Below, piece by piece: positions 36,101 through 48,814 of a stretch of DNA of 64,000 nucleotides (positions are counted from its first letter, which is position 1; the number at the start of each line of letters is the position of its first letter). The DNA comes from Akebia trifoliata. Its lineage: Eukaryota; Streptophyta; Magnoliopsida; Ranunculales; Lardizabalaceae. The notes below the pieces were generated by a model, which made no database searches, was not told the origin of the DNA, and worked only from the letters and a program-made list of their open reading frames with translations. The stretch spans positions 47,941,220-48,005,219 of the forward strand of contig CM030714.1 of the NCBI GenBank assembly GCA_017979445.1, read 5' to 3'. A program made the position numbers and the translations under genes.

Positions 36101-38821
36101 GAGCATTTTCTCCCCTAGCTTTGAATGAGTTTTTCTGTGATCCAATTTTATAAGTTATTAATTTCTTTGTCAGCAAAGCTTATTTTTCAATGATTTAAAT
36201 CTCATGTCTTTGTCAATGACTAAGTGTTGGCAAACAAGCTGAAGGATTGTTATTGATTCTGATCTAATTTCTTGTTTTTTGTAATAGTATCTGGACTTTC
36301 TGGAAGCAAAGAAACTGCTCAATCTCAGGTCTTGGTTGGAATGGGCTTGCTAGCTGGTTCAACTGTCATGCTTCTCACAGTACTATGGGGATCTTGTGTT
36401 GTTGTGGGCAAGTGTGATCTCGAGGATTCCACTGCAATAGATTTAAAAGATGCTAAAGGGTTTAGCTTAACTGGTAGGCTTTTTTTCTTGTTTTTCGCTG
36501 GAGTATAATTAGGACCTCAAGTTCTTCACATTCTCAATTATTAAAAGTATCTTGAAGTGGGTTATAATTCATAATTTCTAGCTCTATCTTTGCAGGGTCT
36601 GGTGTTAGTACTGATATCTGGACTAGTTATGCTGCAATGATCATGGTTGTATCTGTTGTTCCATTTATCATTGTCCAACTACCACAGCCGTTTGTTTCAT
36701 CTTCCATGAGGCGCATGGCAATCTTGATTGCACTCATTGTTTCCATTGCATTATTAGTCTCATACTGCTTGTATCAGGTATTTATGATCATCTGCTTCTA
36801 TGCTGTTTAATAAAATCCAATATGTAGTATACAGTTTTCATTTTCGTTGTGCACATAAAGCTTTAGAAATTTTGTATGAGGGTATATGTTGATCCATGAC
36901 CATGTAACAAATATGCTCCAACTTGCATATAAGAGAGGGTCACGGGGCTTAACAAAACCCATAAAGACTAAAGTCAAAAAGATTGACGTAGTGGGTTGTT
37001 CTTGCTTATTCCTTTAGTAGTAGCTAAATATCCTAGTTTAACAACTTGATTTTATCTTATAATCATTTAATAAGTTGGAGTTGTTATTTTAGCTTGCTAA
37101 AATGGTGACAGTATATTTCCTTTTAAATATTGGTGCAGGTCTTTCAGCCTTGGATTCAGGAGAGAAAACATGAATATGCAAAGAAAAAACATGTAATATC
37201 TGGCCTTCTTAAACATTGGAAAGAACATACACTCCTAACCGATGTCGGTGAACCTGACATAGAAGTTATAAGAAAGTACGTCTTTTTTATACTCACAACT
37301 TTTTTTTTTTTTTTTAATTGGATAATCTATTCAGTTTTGAATACTCATTCTTAATGGCAGGTTATTTAAGAAAATCGATGAGAATTCAGATGGAGCTCTA
37401 TCGCGCTCAGAGTTAAGAGCTCTAATAATAGGGATTCGTTTTGAAGAAATAGATTTGGATGCAGATGATGCTGTCAATAAAATACTAAAAGATTTTGATA
37501 CATCTGGTGATTCTTGCGTTGATGAGAATGAGTTCATCCAAGGAATTTCAAAATGGCTTAAGGAAGCTAGGCGTTGTGTAAATTCTGATAGGAATGCAGG
37601 TCCTCAAACGGTGGACTTTTTAAGTGATTATCATAAGGTAAGTTGTCTTGTGATTTGCTTTTCTATGATCCTAGCCATTTCAATATTATTTTTATGACAT
37701 CTACAAAAAATGCATGTACAGAAAACCAAGAAAGAACACGATCTGCTCGGGAATCAGAATGATGAAAGCAATGAGAATGTTGAAAATCCTAGATTGACAT
37801 GCATTAAAGCAGCATTAATGTTGCTGCTAGGAACAGTTATTGCAGCTGTATTTGCAGATCCCCTTGTAGATGCTGTCGACAATTTCTCCAGCGCTACAAA
37901 TATACCTTCTTTCTTCATCTCGTTCATTGCTCTTCCATTGGCTACAAACTCCAGCGAGGCAGTGTCGGCACTTATTTTTTCCAGCCGGAAGAAGCGAAGA
38001 ACTGCTTCTTTGACATTTTCTGAGGTTTGTTCTCCTTTTCCTTTAGACGTTTCGTGTATGAGCCATACTTTGCTTGATAGCTTATGTTTAAGTGCACAGC
38101 TCCTTGCAAAAAAACAAAAAAAATGGGTGTGTGTTTGTGTTTATGTGATAGACTAAAATACGTTTTTATGTCTATGCATACACACATCAGAGCATTCACA
38201 CATGTGCATCTACACACAAGAAGGACTCGATTTGTTTTTAAGTCAAAGACTTGTGTTATTGCATTTCAAGACAACAACTAGAGTTGAAATGCTAAAAAAG
38301 AAGAGTGGGAATTCACTTAAATCTGCTTAATCAGTAAACAAGGTGATAGTTGCATAATAGCTAAAAAACTATGTAGAAGTGCTTTAAATGGGTGTATGAA
38401 CACTGACCTCTTATCAATGGTCTTATGATTTTGTGGTCATTACTTGCAAAATCTGCGTGAATTATTGAGAATGGAGAATGAGCTTCGACTTGTAAAAACA
38501 AAAGCACAAAACCAATAAGATTTCATTATACTTAATCTGTATATGTTAAACTAAGTGAGTTATTTGATGCAGATATATGGTGCGGTGACCATGAACAACA
38601 TCCTTTGCTTGGCTGTCTTCTTATCACTTGTTTACATAAGGAACTTGACATGGGACTTCTCGGCCGAAGTGCTTGTCATTCTTATTGTTTGCATTGTGAT
38701 GGGTGTCTTTGGCAGCCTCCGTACCACCTTCCCGCTTTGGACATGTTTGATTGCATATGCGCTTTATCCATTCTCTTTGGTGCTTGTTTATGTTCTTGAC
38801 TACATTTTTGGGTGGTCATAG
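33127..38821 (+). CDS. NCL: NCL-type sodium/calcium exchanger (7 exons, 580 aa)
   Basis: Exons: 33127-33535, 36288-36473, 36596-36777, 37139-37275, 37361-37637, 37722-38024, 38573-38821; all GT-AG, 1743 nt in frame. Intron phases match the gene at 637. It has an N-terminal signal-like segment (5-20), a Ser/Asp-rich stretch (28-37), alpha repeat 1 with GALPDA (127-132) and GLSGSKETA, a cytosolic loop with two canonical EF-hands (311-322 and 351-362), alpha repeat 2 with PLATNSSEA (469-477), the MNN segment, and a C-terminus ending in FGWS. Length and a single EF-hand pair match what I know of Arabidopsis NCL (about 585 aa), an internal-membrane Na+/Ca2+ exchanger involved in Ca2+ balance and salt stress. 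Motif residues altered in the upstream paralogue are conserved here, so this copy is the likelier functional transporter. Confidence 0.93.
33775..34125. repeat. Foldback element in intron 1 of the second NCL gene
   Basis: Left arm 'cacattttggtgaattttttgaaacaccc..ttttcaaattggtgacgtgccccc' and right arm 'gggggacgtgcc..agtttgaaaagacaggtgt..ttcacaaaaatgt' pair as imperfect inverted repeats of about 65 bases. Fragments of the same family lie at 25255, 28270, 31450 and 32700. The rest of intron 1 (to 36287) has long T- and A-rich runs and no gene. Confidence 0.5.
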
Positions 38822-40984
38822 TCTTTCCTTGAGATCATAGAAAGCTAATGAGAGGTATTTGTTGGTTATCAACGTGCCACTGACGGCAAGCCCAAGCCTT
38901 CCAAATTCTCTCTAAGGTCTTCTTTTAAGATGTTTTCTGTAATTCTCTTTAATGCCAATCTTTTAGGATGTTTCCTGTAATTTTTTTGAGTGGGAACTGA
39001 GTGATTATGTACAGATAATGTCTGTAATCTGTGACTCCAGTTTTACCTTATGGTTTCAAGGACTGGGTTTTGGGATGGACTCGGCATGTGCCAATTCCAG
39101 TTTGGGAAGGCCGAGTCCAGTGGAACTGGCCGAGTAAATCCCCTCCAACCCAGTTCAAAATGAGTTGACATCAATTAGCATGATTTCAAATTTACACCTC
39201 TCAGTATTATTGGCATGTTTTCTGGATCTTAATAGGCCACATCCCTACATTCGTCTCTATTTGACATCTGGGTTTAAGCAAACTGGGGGCTTAGAGCCAT
39301 TAATACTTGGAAACTTGACCGAGTTGTCAAACCTCAGCCATGACAGAAATGTAGCCAATAATTTCTCAAAGGTACAGGAGTCCCAAAACATGCTAGGTTA
39401 ACCAAATTGGCTGAGCTAGTCTGAGTTGGCCCAGATGTTAGGGACTAGTCTCTAGTCTGGTTGGACTAAACAGAGTGACGTGTCTGGCAGGAATTTGAAG
39501 CATGATTGCATAACCAATCCAATTTCTTAAGGCTTTGTTGTAAATATGAATCAATGAGAGCCTGCATGATTGTGTAGAATATCTTCTAAAGATTTTTTTT
39601 ATCAGAAAAATCTTATTTGCGGATGTATGGCTGTAGATTTCTTGGAGCTTTCTCCTTTCCAGTCTTGATGGGAGAAAATTGATTTTTTTTAAAGTTAGAT
39701 TGGGAAGATCTTGATATTATTCTCTGATTCTCTCATTGTCCCTTAATCGGAGAAAATTGATTTTTTTTTAAGTTAGATTGGGAAGATCTTGATATTATTC
39801 TCTGATTCTCTCATTGTCCCTTGCTCCAAAACTAAAAGGAAAACATTCATTGGCATTTTCCAAGTCAGTCATCCAGCAGTTGTTTTCTAGGAAAATCTAT
39901 CTGAAAAAAAAAAAAAAATGTTCACACTGAAAGTTAATTTTCCCGAAAACAAAAATTTTCTCTAATGATACACACCACAGGTTCCTTTTAATTTTTAAAT
40001 GCTAAATAAAAATAAAATTAATAATAATTACCATTATCACAACATACTGTTATTTATTATAATAATAAGTACGGACCTACAACAACTCGATTTGCAACTC
40101 TGCTGGTGTCATTTAGCTCTTCCAATCACCTGGTAACACTAGTGTGGTACCTATCAAGAATCCTCTAACACCCAAGTTAAATAAGAATCAAGATAATCTT
40201 CTCTCTAGTAAATCTCCCAATTCATCCTGCAGAAAAAAAAGGTCTTTCCCTCGATCTTTCTTCTAGGGATCCTCTTCTTGATCACACAAATTATCAGAAG
40301 AAGGTAATTGAACATTGTTGATTTTACCAAAACACTCCTAGATTCTTGGGATATCTGTCTTATCTTGGCGTTGTAAGTCATGCTATGTCCTTTAGACTAG
40401 GTAGGGATAGAGAACTAATATCTGGACTTACTCCATCGTTACTGAGCTGCAGATCATGTTCGACCCATGTTCAGATCAGGACACATGTAGGTTTTAGATC
40501 GCTTACAGCTTTTACTCTCTACAATAGAGTATAATATATTCTTAAATATCATTTAAATATGGAAAGCGAGACACAAAACTAATTGAACTTACTCAGCCAG
40601 TTTGTGAAAAGAAATGATCAGGTTGGACCAGCCAGAGTCAAGGAGTCCCGACAGATCCCATTCTGAGTGGGCCGAGGTAAATTGGAAATTGACAGGGTCT
40701 TGAGACCACTGTTTGTTGTGCTGCCCTTGGATTACATTACAAGTTTAGGGTTCCATGTTTTTGCCTTCTTTTGTGGGCAACACCTTTCAGTTTATGGTCC
40801 ATGATGTTGCCATGTTTTACTATTAAAGAACAAATAAATTAGTCTAATTTCTGTGCCAACATTCAACTCAGTGAATCGACTCGTTGAGTTTGTAGGTGAG
40901 TCTTTGCCCTTTAAAACCCCACTCCACCTTACACGAACGACGATGGCTTATCTAATTGGGCCAAAGATTTCTGGGTCAAACCCA

Positions 40985-41020
<36 letters not shown>

Positions 41021-41359
41021 GTCAGCAACCATAATAAACATTGGCTTTTAGCGATGCTACAGAGAAAACCAACATAATCCATAACCAAACTAAACAGAAT
41101 CACAAAACAACACAACTAACATTATTTCAGAATAAAACAAACAAAATCTACATCTCTATCTCTAATGTCCAATAACTCTCTCTCATGGTCATGCTCACAT
41201 GGGAAAGATTCAGAACACATAGTCTTCTACAGCAAATTCATGAACAAATCTTCCTCCTGAGACACTGAATTCTAGTTCCATTTCCATCCTATTTGAAAGA
41301 AACCATGGATTGCAAATGCTAAGAGTGACCCACATACATTCTTCAAAATGGGTTCCTAC
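38822..41359. other. Intergenic between NCL and SPEAR genes
   Basis: No gene seen. A 78-base direct tandem duplication begins at 39671 and repeats at 39749 (unit starting 'ggagaaaattgatttttttt' and running to 'cattgtccctt'). A (CT)n microsatellite lies at 40988-41018. The last ~100 bases are probably the 3' UTR of the minus-strand SPEAR gene. Confidence 0.6.
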
Positions 41360-43002
41360 TTATAGCTTTAGATTGAGATCCACACCATCAACGGTCTCGC
41401 TTATTCTGTCATTTGTGGTCGTTCCCAAACGGCCATTCTGCTGCCCATTCAGAGGAAAGAAGCTGTAACAAGGCTGGTGTTGAACTGACCCATCTTGACG
41501 GATCAATGGGTCTTCAATGTTTCCCTTCACATTCAATCAAACACGTTCAAATATTAAAAAAACAAAAAAACAGCGTAATTATAACAGTAATTTGGGATAG
41601 TGAAATGCGTAGTTATCATTTAATCTTACTTGATATGGTGGCATATTGAATTCGGCCTGTTCTTGGTAAATGGAGGGCAGAAACGCTAAGGGTTGCTTAA
41701 ATTTAGAAGTTGTTGAACATGATGAGGTTGCAGGGAGGCCTAAAGTCAGAAAATCGCCATCTAGAGCTCCATTTTCTTTAATGCTCTTCTTTGGGTTCAG
41801 CTCGGGTGAGCTTCCCATTCCGTTGATATGAAGGGCAGTGGAGTCTGCATGACCTTCTCTGAGAGGAGGAACAAAAACAATGTGAACCAACAACCACTAC
41901 TACAACAAAATGGCAAGAATGGGAAATAAGCGGAAAAAAAAATAAACATCAATTCAACCTCAAAACTGCATTCCCCTTTTCGAAATTGAACATGCCACCG
42001 TTGCCATTACCACATAAAGATGTTTCATCGGATCTGTAGAAGTGAGGAAATTTGCAGGGGAAGGACGGACCCAACTGGTTGTCTAGAGCGAAGGGCCATT
42101 GCCGCTTCATGCCAACCATCTATACTACATACAAACAACATTCACCATTAGAAACAACCCCTTTCGCCATTTTAATTAGGAGAATAAGTTCTACTAGATT
42201 GTAACAAAGTAGTTAATGAAAATAAACCAACTCCATTGTCATAGATTGTTTTTAAGTCATGAACTTAGATACAAAGAATGACACCACATACCTTCTCCTC
42301 TGACCAGAGAGGAGTTGGATAGTTGCTATAACAGCTTTGGTTTGAAGGGGGCTCCATCTGAAGATTTAGTCCAGATGATGAACTCGAAGGGGCGGTCACC
42401 TGCAAGTATGCAATAAGATTTCTCTTTGAAAAATAAAACGATTAAAGGAAAAGGAGCAATTCTCTTACCATTGAAGGAAATTGATGATAGTGTTGTTTCC
42501 CTTGCATTACAACAAGAGGAGACAAATTTAGTTTCGAATCGCTCTGTGAATTTGATCCAACTGCGAATTTGGTACTCTCCCCATTATGATTCAACTCTTG
42601 AGAATTCCACATTGAAGGGAAATAGCCATGGCCACCCACATTCGAGGTTGACCAACCAATAGCAGTTCCACCACCACCTCCACCGATTGGATTGGCAAAA
42701 TTATGACCATAAGGAAGAGGTGGAGGTGGGCAAAACAGTTCTTGATTCGAAATTGGAATTGGAACTGAGGAAGATGGCCTAAATGCGGACGAAGAACAGG
42801 GATCAATTGGAGAAGGTTGAGGAAAAGGAATCAAAGAAGGTAACGGCCGGTGGACTGACGATCCTATCTTCTTTTGTTCTTCTAAACGAATCTTCTCTAA
42901 CTTCTCAACACCTAGACCTCTTTGTGGGATTTTCTTCTGCTTAGGCTTCGTCGAAGATCGACCGCCACCCCCACCACCACCACTACTGCTATTGCTAACC
43001 AT
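41360..43002 (-). CDS. SPEAR: SPEAR/TIE family adaptor (SPOROCYTELESS-like, EAR-motif repressor; 5 exons, 398 aa)
   Basis: Minus-strand exons: 43002-42469, 42399-42292, 42119-41959, 41858-41630, 41524-41360; all GT-AG, 1197 nt in frame. After a Ser/Gly-rich start the SPL motif lies at residues 23-45 (KKIPQRGLGVEKLEKIRLEE). The middle is Pro/Gly-rich and probably disordered. Two EAR-type motifs follow: LTLGL (305-309) and a C-terminal DLNLKL (393-398). This is the layout of SPL/NZZ and the TIE/SPEAR proteins, nuclear adaptors that bind TCP factors and recruit TOPLESS co-repressors. The last exon was added because the preceding exon ends at a good donor (CAA|gtaag) and the new exon restores the EAR end; without it the frame would stop in intron sequence. 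Which of the Arabidopsis paralogues it matches best is not determined. Confidence 0.9.
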
Positions 43003-43920
43003 TTTTATTCTCTGTTATCTAATCCAAGAACACCCCAAAAACAGAAAACCCTCAAAGACCCAGTAACAGAGAAGCAACATATGAAGAGAACCCACTAATA
43101 CACAGACACAGAAGAGTGAACATGAAGAGAACCCAGATACAAAAATTTACAACAAAAAAAAAAAAAAACAAAATCTCCAAATTTTTCAGAACCTCAAATC
43201 TGAAGAACAGATACCCAAATGTTTAAAACAGAGAAGTAAAATGCAAGAAAATCCATAATTACCCAGTAATAGAAATGTGAACCACAACTCAAAAATTCAA
43301 AAACAGAAAAAAATAATCTAAAATCACCATTTCAAAACCAGAATTTTCTTTAAGAACAGAGCACCCCAAATGAATAAACAAAGAAGAAACTCTGAAACTG
43401 AAATCCCACCAAGATCACGCAGGTTCTGGAGCAAAATTCGGGGAAGTCTCACCACCCAAGTTTTCAGCAAAGATTAAGGGAGAGAAAGTATCTGAGAACT
43501 CCGGATCTCTCTCTCCTCAATTTTTTGTCTGAGATACAAATCAAGCCCTTTCAACCACGCAAATCCAAACCCATATCAAATCTTTTACCATCAATTTTCT
43601 CGCCTAAATCCTCGCTCCACTAAAAAGAAAAAAAGAAAAAAAAAACTAAAAATCATTTTTTTAAGACCAAATCTCTGTCTCTATCTCTCGTATATAATTG
43701 AACTAAGGTTCCCTTTCAAATAAACAGGTTGTCACGCAGAAACACATTTCTTCTCTGCTCTTCCTCTCCACAATTTCTACTATTTTTCTAAAAGAAGGAT
43801 TATTTCTTCTCTGTGAAGTGTGAAACGTTGTGGAAAACTTGCCTCGTATGGAAATTTGGCCACCACTTGCAGATTTTAAGTACCTGATTTGTGGGCCCCA
43901 CACATGCATTTGATTCAGCA
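43003..43920 (-). promoter_or_regulatory. Leader/promoter region of the SPEAR gene
   Basis: A-rich and pyrimidine-rich stretches on the minus strand, including CT-rich tracts around 43500 and 43675. No clear TATA box and no other gene seen. A leader intron is possible but cannot be shown. Confidence 0.35.
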
Positions 43921-44242
43921 CTACCCTTCATGATCGGCAAATTTGGGTATAGTCCTCAGGATTTTGTAAATATTTGTACATCCCTTGACCATGGTCTTAT
44001 ATGAGAGATGACGAAAAAATGTTGAAAATAACCTCATCTTCAATCTCTTGCAAAAAGAAGTTTCTTTTCACCATAAACCATTTCTTCATCCTTTTCAATC
44101 CTTAAGCTTTTGGATAAAAAGTTTGACTTATTTGATTAAGCCTACATTTATTTTTCTTTGTAGTAAAACCTATTGTTCACAATAGTTCCTTTATTTCTTT
44201 TAGGGTAAAAAATTTATTTATTTTTCTTTGACCAAATAGTAG

Positions 44243-47200
44243 AAAAAAAAAATGTTATTAATCAAATCATGCAAGTAACAAGTAGTAATCTTATCACCTA
44301 TAGTGAGTTTTTGATTATCCCAATACCTTAGATAACCAATGTTTTATGTCGGAGTGTCGGTCAATTGTCAAGGTTGACATTTTGAATGGTTGTCCTTGAT
44401 GATTCATGTTCAAACGTTGAGATCGACCACTATAAAAAGATCCATATTGATGAACGAATGGTTGATCTCAATGATTCATGTTCAAATATCAAAATCGACG
44501 ATTTATAATTGTTGATTTGACGGTTGTAAAAATTCGTTCTCAATTATTAGATGAAAGGTTGACCTTAATGTTATGAATTGTCTCGACAATTTGAATCATG
44601 GATCTCACTTATTGAAAGGGAGTGAGGGGGTCATAAGAAAGAAAAAAAAAATCACTAAATGGACTATCAAGTTACCGTGAAAAATTTAGGGGTGTTTAGA
44701 AAAAAATATAACTTTCGTTACGGTTCGTTACGGTTCATTAAATAATTTTCCCTAATTCTTAGGTCTGAAGAATGTAGGCCAAGTTGGGTTTAACAACTTG
44801 TAGTTTAACACAGTCTGACCAAACACACACGCGTCTAATATCTCATGAGGACGTTATTCCGTTCAGTCTTTAATATTTTGTTAATATTTGTAGAAGTATT
44901 TATTAATTTAACTTTTATTATAAAAATTAAGATTATAACGATTTCATTGTATAGAGATTTTTCGATATTTACAAAAATGCCAATACACATAACAATGATT
45001 CCTTTACTTTTCTGCCACGAACCATAATAGTTCATTTAGAGTCAGAGAGAGATCTTAAATGAGGTCAAATGGATTGCCATGTAGGGGTGTCAATGGGTAC
45101 CCATTTAACCGGAATTGAAACCAAAAACTCCTGTTTCAATTTCCTTTTTATCAGAACCAATTAGAATCGAGCTAATAAGGAACCGAACGGATGGGAACTC
45201 GAACCGTTAGATTATATCATATAGGTAGCAGACCAATCCACTTTGTTATTTCTTTTATACCATATATGATTTTATGGTTTTCTATATTTTTAAATTAATA
45301 CATATTATATAAATTTTTTCAATTAATACATATTATATAAATTTTTTCAATTATTCATATAAACTACGCATCAAAATTTTAAATGAATAATATCTTCTAA
45401 AAGTTTATCATTAGTAAAGAAAATGAATTTTAATTTTTTGAAAAAAAAATCATTAACTCATATCTTTATTGGAATAAATTATAATTAAGTTGTTACTCTG
45501 TAGATAATAAATTAATTTTTTGAAAAGAGATTTTTTATAATGATGATTTAAATTATGTTTTTCACATTCGATTCTTGAGAATTGGAATTGATAAGTACCT
45601 GTGTTTCTTGATGGTTTCATTTTGGTTCTAGTTATTATAAAATCGAAATCAGAATTGACACAAACCACAACCAAAAAAATATAATGGTTATGGTTCTAAG
45701 TACATTAAGAACCGAACCATGACCTACCTATTGACACCCCTCCCCCTGCTCTATTGGTAAAAATGACACCTCGCACTTCTAAGTTTCATTGAGATTTCGA
45801 TGAGGTTTGAAAATTTTTAAAAACTAATTTTTTTTACTTGATCAAAGGCTTTGAAAAAGAATGTTCATTGAACTAACAAATTTAAAATACTTTTATAAAA
45901 ATAAAATATATAATTAATTAAGTCTTGCAAGGAACAAGAAACAATCTTGTCACTTATAACGGGGTTTTTGGTTATCCCAATACCTTTAGAACACTAATGT
46001 TCTACGTTCAGTAACAATTGATTTTTGAGATCGACGATTTGAATGGCTGTCCTTGATTATTCATGTTCAAAATGTCAAGATTGACAATTTTAAAAAAAAG
46101 ATCAATAACGATAATTAAATGGTTGATTCAACGATTCATGTTCAAATATCAAGATTGACGATTTACAATAATTGATTCAACGATTGTAAAAAGTCAATGT
46201 CAATAATTGGATGAAAGGTTGACCTCAATAGTTTGAATTGTCGATCTCAACGATTTGAATCATCCATTTCACCAATTGCAAGGGGATGAGGGGGGCAATA
46301 ATAAAAAGTTCACTAAATGGACTATCAAGTTACCTTGAAAAAATTTGAGCTTGTTTAGAAAAAGAAAATCTAGACTATTTAGTTACCATGAAAAAAGTAG
46401 GGGTTGTTTAGAATGAAATACATCCCTCCATCAAGGTTCATTAAATAATTTTCCCTAATTCTTAGGTCCAAAGAATCTAGGTCAGCCTGGGCTTAACAAC
46501 TTGCCGCCCAGTCTGACCAGACGTACATGTGTCTAATATCTCATAGAGACGTTATTCAGTTCATAATCTTTAATATTTTGTAATCGTATTTAAAAATATT
46601 TATTATTTTACTTTTTAGTATGAGAAATTAAGAGTATAACGATGTCATTGTATAGATGTGTTTTTTAAATAATAATTTAAATATTTTTTTACATTTACAA
46701 AAAATGTCAATACACATAACAATAATAACCTTACTTTTTTACGCTAAAGTCCATGATACATAATGGTTCATTTAGAGTTAGACAAAGGTCTTTCAATGAG
46801 ACCACATTAATTGTTGCGCAGGGGTATGAATGGGTAACCATTTAATCGAAACTGAAAACCTCAATTTTGGTTTGTGTTTTACTCAATATGGAACCAAACT
46901 GATAAGAATCAAAACCGTTCGGTTTTATCCTACGGGTACTCAAAATTTATTTTGTTACTTCTTTTTATTTTATACTAGAAGGTGGCATATGCAAACAAAC
47001 ATGTATCAAAAGGGTTTATTTGTAATTTAAAACGTTGATTGAAAGATTTTTAAATATTACATAGTTAAAAACAAAAAGATATTTTTGTAATTTTGAAAAC
47101 TTACTAATACGATTTTTGGGTGGTTGGTTGCAATTTTTATTTATTTATTTATTTTTGACCAAAATGACTCTGATTATCTTAAATTTAAATGTAGAGGTGG

Positions 47201-47975
47201 GGGCATTTTTTTATTCCAAACTTTGGTGTTGAGCCACTTCTGCTCCGACTTCTCTCATTATAATAGTAAATATATGATTTTAGGTTTTTTTTTTTTCCTT
47301 TTTCAAATTAATACATATGTATTATATCAAGTTCTTCAATTTTTCATGTATTCAAGTTTTAAATGGCCCATCTCTTCTAAAAGTTTATTATTTGCAAAGG
47401 AAATGAATCTTAATTTTTGAAAAATAATAATAACTCATGTCATTATCTTTTGAATCTCTCAATAACTAAGTTGATACTTTGTAGATAATATATTAATTTT
47501 TTGAAAGGAATTTTTTATATATTTTTTTTCAATTTATAACAATGATTTGAAATATTATTCCCCCATTTTATTATAAAGAACTAGTACCAATGAGTACTCA
47601 TGTTTATCGGAATTGGAACCGACAAGAACTAGAATCGAAAAAATATTAGAAAATTTTTATTGACACACCATGAATGCTAAGGGGAGCCAAAGTCGAAAAT
47701 AAAATTTTATTTTTAACATGAAGTGCCCAAATTCGTTTTTTTAGAATGTTTATAGTTCTACCTTCTAAGTACATTAACAACTGAACTAGTACCTACCCAT
47801 TGACACCCCTACTGCCCTGTTGGTACAAATGACACTCCACCCTTCTAAGTTTCACTGTGATTTAGATTAACTTTGAAGAGATTCAAAAGATAAATTATTG
47901 TTTACCTTATCAAAGGCTTTGAAAATGATCGATGGGTTGAAATCACAAATTTAAAAGGCATTGATCAACTAAACA
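44243..47975. repeat. Diverged tandem duplication of about 1.7-2 kb, each unit with a GTCAATGG-family element
   Basis: Unit A (about 44243-45900) and unit B (about 45900-47975) share blocks in the same order: 'atcttatcacctata..ttttgattatcccaatacct'; 'gactatcaagttacc'; 'cattaaataattttccctaattcttaggtc'; 'gtctaatatctcat.agagacgttattc'; 'ccaatacacataacaat'; and the flank 'aatgacacc..cacttctaagtttca'. Each holds one element (45084-45745 and about 46818-47812) at the same place, so that insertion preceded the duplication. Unit B is longer by extra AT-rich and T-rich sequence. No coding sequence. Confidence 0.7.
45084..45745. mobile_element. GTCAATGG-family element (copy in unit A)
   Basis: Starts AGGGGTGTCAATGGGTACC and ends CTATTGACACCCCT. 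The interior carries words such as 'gaatcgaa', 'ggaaccgaac' and 'ttctaaaagtttatcatt'. Non-coding. The equivalent copy in unit B spans about 46818-47812. Confidence 0.6.
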
Positions 47976-48012
47976 AAACAAAAAATAAAAAAAGCCTTTT
48001 TTATTAAAATTT

Positions 48013-48191
48013 GAGTTGTGCTGGAGTAACATTGAAATGTAAATCGATTCTGACATTCTGATGTGGTGGTGCACACGTAACCATATATGCTTTTCACTCG
48101 TATATCAATGGAAAGCATCTATGGTTATGTGTGCACCACCACATCAGAATGTGCGATCGATGTACATTTTAATGTTACTTCAGTATTATCC
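48013..48191. mobile_element. Mutator-like MITE (GCTG/GTGAC subfamily), strong hairpin
   Basis: The whole element is an imperfect palindrome: arms contain 'acattctgatgtggtggtgcacac' and its complement around a 'cttttcactcg' loop. Ends GAGTTGTGCTGGAGTAAC and complement GGATAATACTGAAGTAAC. Flanks TTAAAATTT (48004-48012) and TTAGAATTT (48192-48200) agree at 8 of 9. Confidence 0.75.
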
Positions 48192-48282
48192 TTAGAATTT
48201 TGAACTTTTCCATGTAATATTTTATATATTTTTGAGTTTTTCTAGTTAATATGTAATTTTAAATATAAATATATATATGGTC

Positions 48283-48572
48283 CCGTTCAGCAACAAACAT
48301 TTTGGCAAAACATTTTTCAAAACATGGGTTAGAGGTTTTGGAATGGGCTGATTTTTTGTGAGGATGATCTCCTCGGTAACTTCTAGCCCTAGTTTACAAG
48401 TTGAAAAATTGTGGACCGTCCATTTTTTATAAACCATTTTGAATGGGCTGATTTTTGGTGATGATGATCTCCTCACCGTAGAGATCATCCTCACCAAAAA
48501 TCAGCCCATTCCAAAACCTCTAACCCATGTTTTGAAAAATGTTTTGTCAAAATGTTTGTTGCTGAACATTTC
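48283..48572. mobile_element. MITE with about 90-bp terminal inverted repeats (GTTCAGCAACAAACA family)
   Basis: The left arm starts GTTCAGCAACAAACATTTTG and continues through 'cataggttagaggttttggaatgggctga'-like sequence; the right arm is its near-identical complement ending 'gtttgttgctgaac'. The middle holds a third partial copy of the 'gaatgggctgatttttggtga' segment. An (AT)n run (48575-48602) abuts the right end. Related copies lie at 3005-3570. Confidence 0.7.
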
Positions 48573-48638
48573 CCATATATATATATATATATATATATAT
48601 ATCAACAGTTTAATTAGTAATCAAATTTGTTTCTGGAT

Positions 48639-48814
48639 GAATAATGATTTTTTGACGCCCATCTTAGACATACGCCCCATCACAGAATCGTAGATCATTT
48701 ACCTTGAGATACATATAATCATAAGTCTTTTCTTGTGTATCTCGAGGCAATTGATCCACGGTTCTGTGATGGAGGCATATGTCAGAGGGAGGCGTCAGAT
48801 GATCATCACAACTC
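48639..48814. mobile_element. Mutator-like MITE (GAGTCGTGATAA subfamily)
   Basis: Left GAATAATGATTTTTTGACGCC, right complement GAGTTGTGATGATCATCTGA. Inverted arms share 'catcacagaa.cgt.gatca' and 'tgagatacaca'. Flanks TTTCTGGAT (48630-48638) and TTTATGGAT (48815-48823) agree at 8 of 9. Confidence 0.7.
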
